Positions 53,795-62,985 of a DNA stretch of 64,000 bases are shown piece by piece (positions within the stretch are counted from its first letter, which is position 1; each line of letters begins with the position of its first letter). Location of the stretch: the NCBI GenBank assembly GCA_963842305.1, contig CAWJFW010000003.1:310001-374000 (forward strand). The letters are read 5' to 3'. Source of the DNA: JAIBJN01 sp963842305. GTDB taxonomy: Bacteria > Actinomycetota > Thermoleophilia > Gaiellales > Gaiellaceae. Under the pieces are notes generated by a model, which was not told the origin of the DNA, searched no databases, and saw only the letters and a program-made list of their open reading frames with translations. The position numbers and the translations under genes were made by a program.

Positions 53795-56329
53795 CTACTC
53801 GGCGGGCTCGGGAGCGGCCCCGTTCTCCGAGGCCGGTGACGTCTCCGCTTCGGTCTCGGCCTCCACTCCGTTCTCGTCCTGCTCGACCACGCGAGCGAGC
53901 GTCGAGACCAGCTCACCCTCGCGCGGCCGCATGACGATGACGCCCTGCGTCGCACGGCCACTTAGCTTGATGCCCTCGGCAGGAACGCGGATGACCGTTC
54001 CCCCCGTCGAGATCAGCATCACCTGGTCTCCCTCGTGGACCACGAGCGCACCGGCCAGCTGGCCGCGAGCCTCCGTCAGCTGAACGGTCTTGACGCCAAG
54101 TCCACCCCTGCCCTTGACCGGGTACTGGTCGATGCGCGTCCGCTTTCCGAAGCCGTTCTTCGTCACGACCAGGAGATCCGCGTCGTTCCTTGCGATGTCG
54201 GCCGCGATCACCTCGTCTCCCTTGCGCAAGCGCATGCCGGTCACGCCGGAGGTCGCACGCCCCATCGGACGCGCGAGCTTCTCGTTGAAACGGATCGCCT
54301 GGCCGTGGCGCGAGACCATCAGGATGTCGTCATCGCCTGACGAGTGCAGGACGCCGACGAGCTCGTCGCCATCGCGCAGCTTGACGGCGATGATGCCGTC
54401 GGCCTTGAGGGGCGTGTTGTAGTCCTCGAAGCGCGTCTTTTTCACGAGCCCCTTCCTCGTCACCGCAGTCAGGTACTCGGCGTCCTTGAAGTCGCGGGTT
54501 GCGATCACGGCCCGGATCGTTTCGCCCGCCTGGAAGGGCAGCAGATTGACAATCGCCCTGCCCTTCGACTGGCGCGAGCCCAGCGGGAGCTCGTGAACCT
54601 TGAGGCGGTAGACCTTCCCGACCGAGGTGAAGAACAGCAGATAGTCGTGCGTCGAGGCGACGAAGAGGTGCTCGATGTAGTCCTCGTCCTTGAGCTCCAT
54701 GCCCATGACGCCGATGCCCCCGCGCCGCTGCTCCCGGTACGTGGTCACCGGCAGGCGCTTCACGTAGCCCGAGCTCGTGATCGCGATGACCATGTCCTCC
54801 TCCGCGATCAGATCCTCGAGCTCGAGCTCCTCCTCGGCCGCCGCGATCTCCGTTCGCCGGTCGTCGCCGCGGCCGTAGATCTCCTTGATCTCGAGCAGCT
54901 CGTCGCGGATGAGGGCGTCGATGCGGGCAGGGTCTCCCAGGATGGCGCGAAGCTCGGCGATCCGTTCATGGAGGTCGGCGAACTCGTCCTCGATCTCCTT
55001 GCGCGCAAGTCCCGTCAGGCGCGCCAGCCTGAGGTCGAGGATCGCCTGGGCCTGGATCTCGGAGAGCCCGAAACGTTCCATCAGCCCCGTGCGCGCGGCA
55101 TCGGTGTCGGCCGACCCCCGGATGAGCGCAATGACCTCGTCGAGGTTGTCCAGCGCAATGAGGTAGCCCTCGAGAACGTGAGCACGCTCCTCGGCCTTTC
55201 GCAGCTCGTGCTTCGACCGACGCGTCACGACCTCGCGCTGATACCGGAGGTACTCGTGAACGAGCTCGAGCAGCGAAAGGGTCCGCGGGACGCCGTCGAC
55301 GAGCGCGACGGCGTTGTAGCCGAACGTCGTCTGCAGCTGTGTGTGCTTGAAGAGCTTGTTGAGCGCGACATACGGCGGTGCGTCTCGCTTGAGCTCGATC
55401 TGGATTCGCATCCCCGTCCGGTCCGAGTGATCCTGCAGGTCCGAGATCTCGGTGAGGACCTTGTCCTGCACCAAGTCGGCGATCTTCGTGATCACGCCGT
55501 TCTCGCCGCCCTTCTTCACCCCGTACGGAAGCTCGGTCACGATGACGGCCGACTTCCCTCCCCGGAGCTCCTCGACGTGGGCGCGGGCACGCATGACGAT
55601 CCTGCCGCGCCCCGTCCGGTAGGCGTCCCTGATCCCCGAGCGGCCGATGATGAAGCCACCCGTGGGGAAGTCCGGTCCCTTCACGTGCTTCATGAGATCG
55701 TCGGCGCTCGCGTCGGGCGCGTCGATGAGGTGCACGATCGCGTCGACGACCTCGGAGAGCCGGTGTGGAGGAATGTTCGTGGCCATCCCCACAGCGATTC
55801 CGGCCGAGCCGTTCACGAGCAGGTTCGGAAACCGGCTCGGAAGAGTCAGGGGCTCCCGCCGCGACTCGTCGTAGTTCGGGATGTAGTCGACGGTGTCCGC
55901 GTCGATGTCACGCAACATCTCGGTGGCGATGCGTGCGAGCCGGCACTCCGTGTAGCGCATGGCGGCGGCCGAGTCGTCGTCGATCGAGCCGAAGTTCCCC
56001 TGGCCGTCGATGAGCGGGTAGCGCAGGGAGAACGACTGCGCCATGCGGACGAGCGTGTCGTAGATCGCCGCGTCGCCGTGCGGGTGGTAGTTACCCATGA
56101 CCGCGCCGACGACGTTCGCGGACTTCTTGTAAGGCCGGTTCGGCTGCAGCCCGTTCTCGTGCATCGAGTAGAGCACGCGCCGGTGGACCGGCTTGAGGCC
56201 GTCTCGCGCGTCGGGCAGCGCCCGCCCGACGATGACCGACATCGCGTAGTCCAGGTAGCTCGAGCGCATCTCCTGCTCGAGCTCACGGGGCTCGATCCGG
56301 CCCGGTCCGAGGATTCCGACCTCAGACAT
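53795..56329 (-). CDS. gyrA: DNA gyrase subunit A
   Basis: The 844-residue breakage-rejoining subunit. The active-site Tyr126 is in AAAMRYTECRLA. The quinolone-resistance region reads YHPHGDAAIYDTLVRM, with Ala at the position of E. coli Ser83 and Asp90 at the position of Asp87. The GyrA box appears as QRRGGIG (family QRRGGKG), ahead of a six-bladed pinwheel. A Glu-rich C-terminal tail follows. The gene overlaps gyrB by 8 bp. The enzyme introduces negative supercoils. Confidence 0.97.
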   Translation of the reverse strand: MSEVGILGPGRIEPRELEQEMRSSYLDYAMSVIVGRALPDARDGLKPVHRRVLYSMHENGLQPNRPYKKSANVVGAVMGNYHPHGDAAIYDTLVRMAQSFSLRYPLIDGQGNFGSIDDDSAAAMRYTECRLARIATEMLRDIDADTVDYIPNYDESRREPLTLPSRFPNLLVNGSAGIAVGMATNIPPHRLSEVVDAIVHLIDAPDASADDLMKHVKGPDFPTGGFIIGRSGIRDAYRTGRGRIVMRARAHVEELRGGKSAVIVTELPYGVKKGGENGVITKIADLVQDKVLTEISDLQDHSDRTGMRIQIELKRDAPPYVALNKLFKHTQLQTTFGYNAVALVDGVPRTLSLLELVHEYLRYQREVVTRRSKHELRKAEERAHVLEGYLIALDNLDEVIALIRGSADTDAARTGLMERFGLSEIQAQAILDLRLARLTGLARKEIEDEFADLHERIAELRAILGDPARIDALIRDELLEIKEIYGRGDDRRTEIAAAEEELELEDLIAEEDMVIAITSSGYVKRLPVTTYREQRRGGIGVMGMELKDEDYIEHLFVASTHDYLLFFTSVGKVYRLKVHELPLGSRQSKGRAIVNLLPFQAGETIRAVIATRDFKDAEYLTAVTRKGLVKKTRFEDYNTPLKADGIIAVKLRDGDELVGVLHSSGDDDILMVSRHGQAIRFNEKLARPMGRATSGVTGMRLRKGDEVIAADIARNDADLLVVTKNGFGKRTRIDQYPVKGRGGLGVKTVQLTEARGQLAGALVVHEGDQVMLISTGGTVIRVPAEGIKLSGRATQGVIVMRPREGELVSTLARVVEQDENGVEAETEAETSPASENGAAPEPAE

Positions 56330-58712
56330 CCAGGAAGCGGACGTCCTTCGCGTTCGTCTCGATGAACTCTCGGCGTGGTTCGACCTGGTCGCCCATCAGG
56401 GTCGAGAAGACCCGGTCGGCCGCCGAGGCGTCCTCGACGTCGACGCGAACGAGCAGTCGGCGCTGGGGGTCCATCGTCGTGTCCCAGAGCTGGTCGTGAT
56501 TCATCTCCCCGAGGCCCTTGAACCTCGAGAGCTGGATGCCCTCCTTGGCGGCGTCGAGGAGATCGCTGCGCAGAAGTCCGAATGTCTCCGCCTTACGCTG
56601 CTTCTTTCCCGCACCGACCGTGAACGGGGGCGAACCGACGAGCTCGACGAGCCGCGCGTAGCTCGTCCGGAGCTGCTCGTAGACCGGCGAGGAGAGCAGG
56701 TCGCCGGAGACTGCCACGTCCTGGGCCGCGCTCGTCTCGTTCTCTACGACCCGGATGAGGACGGCGCCGTCGCGGCGATCCGCGAGTGAGAGCGTGTACC
56801 CGTTCTCCGCTCCCGCCTCGACGGCCTCCCCGAGCTTGTCGAGGGTCGGCGTCTCGGTCTCGACGAGGCGGTGGGTGACCATGAAGTCAGCGGCCGCAGG
56901 CCCGTAGTCCGCCCGCAGACGCTGCAGCCAACCCTCGAACTTCTCCAGCGCGTTCGTGAACTTGCCCCAGCGGCTCACCGTCATCTTGACGGCATCCCCG
57001 GTACGCGGGCGGATCTCGACGTCACCGACGCGCTCCCGTACCAGCAGCTCCTCCAGCTGGGCGTCCTTCTCGAAATAGAACTCCTGGTTCCCGATCTTGA
57101 CCTTGTAGAGCGGCGGCACCGCGATGTAGATGTGGCTGCGCTCGAAGAGCTCCGGCATGTGCCGGTAGAGGAAGGTCAGGATCAGCGTTCGGATGTGGGA
57201 GCCGTCCACGTCGGCGTCGGTCATGACGATGACTCGGTGATAGCGCAGCTTCGAGATATCGAACTCGTCGCTGATCCCAGTTCCGATCGCGGTGATCATC
57301 GCCTGGATCTCGTTGTTCGAGAGCACCTTGTTGATGCGGTTCTTCTCGCTGTTGATGATCTTGCCGCGGAGCGGAAGGATCGCCTGGAAGGTGCGGTCAC
57401 GCCCCATCTTCGCCGAACCGCCGGCCGAGTCGCCCTCGACGATGAAGAGCTCGGCGTCCTCCGGGTTGCGGATCGTGCAGTCGGCGAGCTTGCCCGGAAG
57501 CGAGGAGCTCTCGAGCGCGCTCTTGCGGCGCGTGAGCTCACGCGCCTTTCGCGCAGCCTGGCGGGCCCGAGCCGCCGAGATTGCCTTCTGGACGATCTGG
57601 CGCGCGTCGGTCGGGTTCTCCTCGAGAAACTCGGCCAGCCCCGCATTGACGGTCTGCTCGACGAGACCTCGCACCCAGGGGTTCCCCAGCTTGGTCTTGG
57701 TCTGCCCCTCGAACTGCGGGTCGCGGAGCTTCACCGAGATGACTGCGCCAAGACCTTCGCGGACGTCCTCGCCCTCGAGGTTGTCCTCCTTTTCCTTGAG
57801 GAGGCCCTTGTCTCGGGCGTACTTGTTGAGCGTCCCGGTCAGAGCCGCCTTGAAGCCCGAGAGGTGCGTGCCACCCTCGTGAGTGTTGATGTTGTTCGCG
57901 AAGGAAAACACCGACTCGACGTACGAGGTGTTCCACTGCATCGCCACCTCGACGGTGCCCTGGTCGTTCCCGCCCTCGAAGTAGACGATGTGGCGGTGCA
58001 CGACATCTTTCGTCTCGTTGACGAAGGACACGAAGTCCCTGATGCCTCCCTCCGCATGAAACTCCTGTGTCTCCTCACCCTCGCGCTCGTCCACGAAGAC
58101 GATGTGGAGGCCTTTCGTGAGAAAGGCGGTCTCCCGGAAACGTTGCGTGAGCATCTGAGACGAGAGCTCGAGCTCCTCGAAGACGTCCGAGTCCGGCAGG
58201 AAGGAGATCGTCGTCCCGGTGTCGTCCTTCCCCGACTTTCCGACCTCCTCGACCTCCGTGGTCGCCTCCCCGCGCGCGAACTCCTGCCGATAGACCTTGC
58301 CGTCGCGGTGGACCTCGGCGACCAGCCACTCCGATAGGGCGTTCACGACCGAAACCCCGACGCCGTGCAGCCCGCCGGAGACCTTGTAGCCCTCGCCGCC
58401 GAACTTCCCTCCCGCATGGAGCTTGGTGAGGACGACCGTGAGCGCCGGCAACCCCTGGTCTTCCATGACACCGACCGGGATGCCGGAGCCCCAGTCACGA
58501 ACGGTCACCGAGTTGTCGGGATGAAGGCGGATCTCGATGCGCTCGTTTCGCCCCGCGAGGGCCTCGTCGACCGAATTGTCGACGACTTCGTACACCAGAT
58601 GGTGGAGCCCGCGCGCACCGGTCGAGCCGATGTACATGCCAGGCCGCAGACGCACGGGCTCGAGGCCCTCGAGAACGGTGATATCCTTGGCATCGTAACT
58701 GGTTTCGGCCAT
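56322..58712 (-). CDS. gyrB: DNA gyrase subunit B
   Basis: The 796-residue ATPase subunit. The GHKL ATP site shows EVVDNSVDEALAG and DWGSGIPVG, with the lid GGLHGVGVSVVNAL. The TOPRIM region contains EGDSAGGSAKMGRDR, PLRGKIINSEK and TDADVDGSHI. GLGEMNHDQLWDTTM and the C-terminal NAKDVRFLDV are conserved. The insert around residues 545-720 is longer than in the E. coli-type core. Translation begins at ATG, directly after a hairpin whose 3' arm carries the only ribosome-site-like sequence. Confidence 0.97.
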   Translation of the reverse strand: MAETSYDAKDITVLEGLEPVRLRPGMYIGSTGARGLHHLVYEVVDNSVDEALAGRNERIEIRLHPDNSVTVRDWGSGIPVGVMEDQGLPALTVVLTKLHAGGKFGGEGYKVSGGLHGVGVSVVNALSEWLVAEVHRDGKVYRQEFARGEATTEVEEVGKSGKDDTGTTISFLPDSDVFEELELSSQMLTQRFRETAFLTKGLHIVFVDEREGEETQEFHAEGGIRDFVSFVNETKDVVHRHIVYFEGGNDQGTVEVAMQWNTSYVESVFSFANNINTHEGGTHLSGFKAALTGTLNKYARDKGLLKEKEDNLEGEDVREGLGAVISVKLRDPQFEGQTKTKLGNPWVRGLVEQTVNAGLAEFLEENPTDARQIVQKAISAARARQAARKARELTRRKSALESSSLPGKLADCTIRNPEDAELFIVEGDSAGGSAKMGRDRTFQAILPLRGKIINSEKNRINKVLSNNEIQAMITAIGTGISDEFDISKLRYHRVIVMTDADVDGSHIRTLILTFLYRHMPELFERSHIYIAVPPLYKVKIGNQEFYFEKDAQLEELLVRERVGDVEIRPRTGDAVKMTVSRWGKFTNALEKFEGWLQRLRADYGPAAADFMVTHRLVETETPTLDKLGEAVEAGAENGYTLSLADRRDGAVLIRVVENETSAAQDVAVSGDLLSSPVYEQLRTSYARLVELVGSPPFTVGAGKKQRKAETFGLLRSDLLDAAKEGIQLSRFKGLGEMNHDQLWDTTMDPQRRLLVRVDVEDASAADRVFSTLMGDQVEPRREFIETNAKDVRFLDV

Positions 58713-58714
58713 AA

Positions 58715-58739
58715 AAAATCCCTGCTCAGAGGGGATTTT
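58715..58739 (-). promoter_or_regulatory. Leader hairpin directly before gyrB
   Basis: On the mRNA strand AAAATCCC pairs with GGGATTTT across a nine-base loop, and the run of six U ends one base before the AUG... the hairpin abuts the start codon. The sequence AGGGA, the best Shine-Dalgarno match for gyrB, is in the 3' arm. The element has the shape of an intrinsic terminator and could also mask the ribosome site. It is AT-rich in a GC-rich genome. Confidence 0.6.
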
Positions 58740-58757
58740 GGTCGGACTCTCAGTCTA

Positions 58758-59234
58758 TCAGAAGGACCGGTCGTCCGGGCGCGCATCCGCCACAGCCAGG
58801 CTTGCCGCTGCAGCCCGCTCGACAGCTTCCCGGAGAGAGGCGTGCTCGATGCCGGCGGCGATCTCGCGGCCCATCGCGACGGCCTTCGGCGAGGGAGGCA
58901 GCGTGGACCGTTTCGCGGGCTCCGCGGTTGCTGCGCCGGGTTCGGGAATCCGCCCGGGCGCGAAACGCAGGCGCAGAGGAGCCAGTTCGCCCAGCCGCTC
59001 CTGGAGGCGGTCGCGCACGGTGCTCTCGAGGTGTGTCAACTCGAAGGCCCAGGTGCTCGAGCTGGTGGCCACATGCAGCGTGCCGTCGCGGGCGATCCGC
59101 GCCGGCCACGCGTTGGCGGCGATCGTAGGGCCCACAGCATGCGGCCAACTCTCGGCGATCTCCGTGATCGCGCCGCCTGGTCCGAGCCGCTCGAGCTCTC
59201 GACGGAGTTCACGGCCGATCGGCTCCAGGCTCAC
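58758..59234 (-). CDS. dciA: DUF721 / DciA-like replicative helicase loader candidate
   Basis: A 158-residue protein of the DUF721/DciA family. It starts GTG-SLEPIGRELRRELERLG. The core IAESWPHAVGPTIAANAWPARIARDGTLHVATSSSTWAFEL is a KH-like fold typical of the family. An Ala/Pro-rich linker and a short helix-rich C-terminus follow. Bacteria without DnaC or DnaI use DciA to help load DnaB at the origin. Its place between recF and gyrB is standard for actinobacteria. The GTG overlaps the recF stop (GTGA). An apparent fusion with recF results from the recF frame break. Confidence 0.88.
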   Translation of the reverse strand: MSLEPIGRELRRELERLGPGGAITEIAESWPHAVGPTIAANAWPARIARDGTLHVATSSSTWAFELTHLESTVRDRLQERLGELAPLRLRFAPGRIPEPGAATAEPAKRSTLPPSPKAVAMGREIAAGIEHASLREAVERAAAASLAVADARPDDRSF

Positions 59235-60314
59235 GACGCCTCCACGAGACTGGTGGTGCCCTCCCGCCTCACCCAGACGACCAGAGCAGGCGGCGACGCG
59301 GCAGCCGGCAGTGCATCGGCGGAGGTCGCCGTGGCGAGCGTCTGTCCACCTGGTGGGAGCGCGGCCAGGAGCGCCGACCGGCGAGCCCGCATCGAGCTCC
59401 GAGAAGACATCGTCCAGAAGCAAGAGCGGAGGTGACCCACGCCGCTCACCAAGGACCGCAGCCTCCGCAAGCAGGAGTGCGAGCACTGCGGTCCGCTGCT
59501 CGCCCTGCGAGCCAAAGCTGCGCAGATCGCGGTCGCCCGCGCGGACCTCGACGTCGCGTAGGTGTGGGCCGACCCCGGTCGTGCCGCGGTCGAGGTCACG
59601 GCCCAGCCGTGCTTCGAGATCGGCAACCGACAGCTCGCGACCCTCGTAGGCGAGCGTCGCATGTGCGAGACCGAGTACCTCCGTGGTCGAAGCGAAGCCA
59701 GGGGCGAGCGCGGAGACGATCTCGGCACGCGCAGCGTCGAGCTCGGTGCCGAGGACCGCTACCCGCTCCGTCCAAGGCTCGACCGCGTCGCGGGTCGACG
59801 CGCCGGCGCGGGCTCGGCGAAGCGCTTCGTTCCGCTGCGCGAGCGCGCGCCCGTACTCGGTCGGAAGTGCAGCGAGCGACGAGGCGAAGCGCCCCAGCAT
59901 GCGGTCGAAGTAAGCCCGGCGGACCGCGGGCCCGCCCTTCACGATCGCGAGCCGGTCCGGAACGAACGCAAGCGCCGCAAGACGCGCCCGGAGCTCCTCG
60001 GCCGACGCCACCGCGGCTCCGTTCATCGCGATCCTCTTTCCCTCACCGGGAGCGATGGTGACCTCGGTCTCGACGGATGCACCTCCTTCGTCTCCTTCGA
60101 GTCGTACGCGGGCCGCCGTCTCGCCGAAGCGAACGAGCCGAGGCTCCGCCCGGGTGCGCGGCGAGAAGCCCTGAGCCCCGACGTGGAGCGCCTCCAGGAG
60201 GTTGGTCTTCCCGGCGCCGTTCTCCCCGACGACGAGCACGAATCCAGGCACGAGACCCAGGTCGAGTGTCGCGTACGAGCGAAAGCTCCGGAGCGTGGCC
60301 CGTGCGACGATCAG
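59231..60314 (-). CDS. recF: DNA replication and repair protein RecF (one frame break)
   Basis: An SMC-like ATPase of about 360 residues that loads RecA at gaps. From the CTG overlapping the dnaN stop it reads IVARATLRSFRSYATLDLG, then Walker A GENGAGKT (30-37), GSQGEQRTAVLALLLAEA (signature) and LLLLDDVFSELDAG (Walker B). One extra base near 59382 diverts the frame into dciA. In the correct frame it ends RRSALLAALPPGG and VVWVRREGTTSLVEAS. The annotated span is 3n+1 nt, as expected for one insertion. A GTG start 63 nt inside would delete the first two strands, so CTG is preferred. Confidence 0.9.
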
Positions 60315-61450
60315 CCGGCCAGCCTGATCGGCATGATCAGGTAGAGGAAGTCGTCGCTCTCGCCATGGAGCAGACCGGGCCTGAGCGGGCTGATCAGCTT
60401 GAGGCGGGCCGTGTCGTCGGTCACCGACTCGAGCCCGTCGCGTAGGAACTCGGCGTTGAACCCGATCTCCAGCGCGTCGCCCGTGTACGCAACCGGCAGC
60501 GACTCGTGCGCCTCGCCGACGTCCTGCGTCTGGGCGGAGACCGTGAGCTCGCCATCCTCGAAGCGAAGCCTGAGCGGGGACTTCCGCTGCGCGAGCAGGC
60601 CCGTTCGGCGGACGACGTCGAGAAGCTCTTCGCGCGGCAGGTGCACCTCGGCCTCGAACTGCTCCGGCAGAAGCTGCTTGTAGTTCGGGAACTGTCCGTC
60701 GATCCGGCGGGCGGTCAGCCAGATCCCGTCGACCCCGAAGACGACCTGGTTCTCCTGGACGCCGACCTCGATCGACTCGCTTTCGGCCGCCTGACCCACC
60801 CGTGCGAGCTCATGCAGCGCCCTCGCCGGCACAATCGCCTCGAGCTCGTTGCCGGGCCCGCTCGAGAGCGTCGTCTCCTTGACGCTGAGCCGATAGGAAT
60901 CCGTTGCCGCCATCACGAGCTTCTCTCCCTCGAAGCGCACGAGGATCCCCGTGAGCACCGGCCGCGACTCGTCGCGCGACGCGGATCGGCCGACACGCCC
61001 AATCGTGTCGAGAAACGCTCCGCGTTCCACTGAGAACGCGTTCTCCGGCTCGATCTCCGGGAGACGCGGAAAGTCCTCGGGTCCGTACGTGTTGAGCGAA
61101 TACGACGCTGATCCACACGTCAGGCGCGCAAGACCCTCGTCGGCTCGATGCTCGAACGTAACCTCCCCGGCCGGGAGCAGACGCACGATGTCGACGAGCA
61201 GGCGTCCTGGTACCACAACCGCGCCCTCTTCCTCCACCTGCGCCTCGAGTGAGTCCCGGATGGAGATCTCCATATCGGTCGCGCTCAGATGGAGCCCGCC
61301 ACCGCTCGCCCGCAGCATGATGCCGGCCAGAATCTGGACCGTCGTCCTGTTCGAGACCCCCCGGCCGACAACCTGGAGCTTCTCGGCCAGCTCGTCCTTT
61401 CCGCAGACCACGCGCATGCTCGTGGCGGCAACGGTATCTATGGATGCCAT
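60311..61450 (-). CDS. dnaN: DNA polymerase III beta subunit (sliding clamp)
   Basis: A 379-residue clamp. It starts MASIDTVAATSMRVVCGKDEL and has three similar domains, with LSATDMEISIRDSLEAQV in the first. The second has RPVLTGILVRFEGEKLVMAATDSYRLSVKE, and the third ends in LLHGESDDFLYLIMPIRLAG, the typical C-terminal hydrophobic-cleft strand. It tethers polymerases to DNA. The upstream 179 bp separating it from dnaA holds DnaA-box-like sites. The stop overlaps the recF CTG. Confidence 0.97.
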   Translation of the reverse strand: MASIDTVAATSMRVVCGKDELAEKLQVVGRGVSNRTTVQILAGIMLRASGGGLHLSATDMEISIRDSLEAQVEEEGAVVVPGRLLVDIVRLLPAGEVTFEHRADEGLARLTCGSASYSLNTYGPEDFPRLPEIEPENAFSVERGAFLDTIGRVGRSASRDESRPVLTGILVRFEGEKLVMAATDSYRLSVKETTLSSGPGNELEAIVPARALHELARVGQAAESESIEVGVQENQVVFGVDGIWLTARRIDGQFPNYKQLLPEQFEAEVHLPREELLDVVRRTGLLAQRKSPLRLRFEDGELTVSAQTQDVGEAHESLPVAYTGDALEIGFNAEFLRDGLESVTDDTARLKLISPLRPGLLHGESDDFLYLIMPIRLAG

Positions 61451-61629
61451 TTAAAGAAAACCTCTCGTAGTAGTCATAGAGAGTGTGGATGTCGGGGAAG
61501 ACAGCATCTTTCGGGATGCTTGCAGGTGATCTGCGGTGGACGAATGCTGGGGAGAAGTAACGGCTTCCCACACCCGTCCGACGGAAGGCGAAGCCGTCCC
61601 CAGACGACGCTCGTTCTCCACACCCGTCG
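61451..61629. promoter_or_regulatory. dnaA-dnaN intergenic region with DnaA-box-like sites
   Basis: TTCTCCACA (61614-61622) differs from the TTATCCACA box at one position, and TGTGGATGT (61484-61492) from its complement at two. Fixed-distance clustering is weak, but this gap is the origin region in some actinobacteria. A GAGAGG sequence about 12 nt before the dnaN ATG is its probable ribosome site. The dnaN promoter is not evident. Confidence 0.35.
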
Positions 61630-62985
61630 TCAACGGACCTGCTTGATGCGTGCGGTGAGCTCCTGGACCAGGTTGTAGACACTCCGGTCCTCCTTGATGA
61701 GCTTGGCGATTTTCGACGTGGCGTGGATGACCGTCGTGTGATCGCGCCCACCGAACTTCTTGCCGATCTTGGGCAGGGAGCTGTCGGTGAGCTCGCGGCA
61801 GAGGTACATCGCGACTTGCCGCGGATAGACGATCTGTTGCGACCGGCGATCGCCGGTCAGCTCCTGGAGTGACATGCCGAACCGGCCGATGACGATCTCT
61901 TGGATCTGCTCGACGGAGATCTCGGGCATCTCGCCCTGTGGAAAGACGTCCTTTAGTACTTCCTGCGCAAGCTCGACCGTCATCGGCCGGCCCGTGAGCG
62001 ACGAGAAGGCAACGACGCGAGTCAGCGCACCCTCGAGCTCGCGGATGTTGGTCGAGATCCGACTCGCGATGAAGGTGAGAACCTGGGTGTCGGGAACATG
62101 GATCGCGTCCGTCTTCACCTTCTTGCGAAGGATTGCGATCCGCGTCTCGAGGTCGGGAGGCTGGATGTCCGTGATCAGGCCCCACTCGAACCGGCTGCGC
62201 AGCCGGGACTCCAGGGTCGAGATCGCCCGCGGCGGGCGATCCGACGAGATCACGATCTGACGCCTCGCCTCGTAGAGGCTGTTGAAGGTGTGGAAGAACT
62301 CCTCCTGGATCCGTTCCTTGTGCTCGAAGAACTGGATGTCGTCGATCAGGAGGACGTCGTAGTGGCGATAGCGCTGCTTGAACCCCTCGATCCGCTTGTC
62401 GCGAAGCGAGTTGATGAAGTCGTTCATGAACGTCTCGCTCGTGACGTAGCGGGCCGTGAGGTCGCCGGTGTGCTCGGTCACGTACGCGGCCACGGCCTGC
62501 AGGAGGTGGGTCTTTCCCAGGCCGGTGCCGCCGTAGATGAAGAGCGGGTTGTACGCCTGCGCCGGCGCCTCGGCAACCGCCAGGGCGGCGGCGTGGGCGA
62601 ACCGGTTGGACGAGCCGATCACGAACGAGTCGAAGGTGTATTTCGGATTGAGACCGTCCATGGACCTGCCGGGCCGCGTCGGAGCACGGAGTTCGTGGGC
62701 GACCGTCGGGGCGCTCGACGGGATCTCCTTGACGACGATGCGAACGTCCCGGTCGTCTCCGGTTGTATCGCGGACAATTGCCTCGAGCAGGCCGCGGAAG
62801 TGCCCCTCGATCCAGTCCCGGGTGAAGTCGTTCGGGACGAAGAGAACGAACGACTGGCCGTCGAGCGAACCGGGCTCCGCGTCCGAGAACCACGTGGAGT
62901 AGGTCGTGTCGTTCAGCGCGTCGCGCAAACGGGACGAGATGTCGCCCCAAAGCGCGTCCGCACTCAACTCTGACGCCCGCTGCAC
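61630..62985 (-). CDS. dnaA: Chromosomal replication initiator protein DnaA
   Basis: A 451-residue initiator. Domain I is ALWGDISSRLRDALNDTTYSTWF, and a short linker domain follows. The AAA+ domain (about 105-330) starts KYTFDSFVIGSSNRFAHAA, with Walker A GGTGLGKTHLL and Walker B VLLIDDIQFF. The C-terminal DNA-binding domain carries the diagnostic GGRDHTTVIHATSKI. It starts at GTG. DnaA recognises the 9-mer boxes seen upstream and opens the origin. It is transcribed leftward, away from rpmH. Confidence 0.98.
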   Translation of the reverse strand: MQRASELSADALWGDISSRLRDALNDTTYSTWFSDAEPGSLDGQSFVLFVPNDFTRDWIEGHFRGLLEAIVRDTTGDDRDVRIVVKEIPSSAPTVAHELRAPTRPGRSMDGLNPKYTFDSFVIGSSNRFAHAAALAVAEAPAQAYNPLFIYGGTGLGKTHLLQAVAAYVTEHTGDLTARYVTSETFMNDFINSLRDKRIEGFKQRYRHYDVLLIDDIQFFEHKERIQEEFFHTFNSLYEARRQIVISSDRPPRAISTLESRLRSRFEWGLITDIQPPDLETRIAILRKKVKTDAIHVPDTQVLTFIASRISTNIRELEGALTRVVAFSSLTGRPMTVELAQEVLKDVFPQGEMPEISVEQIQEIVIGRFGMSLQELTGDRRSQQIVYPRQVAMYLCRELTDSSLPKIGKKFGGRDHTTVIHATSKIAKLIKEDRSVYNLVQELTARIKQVR

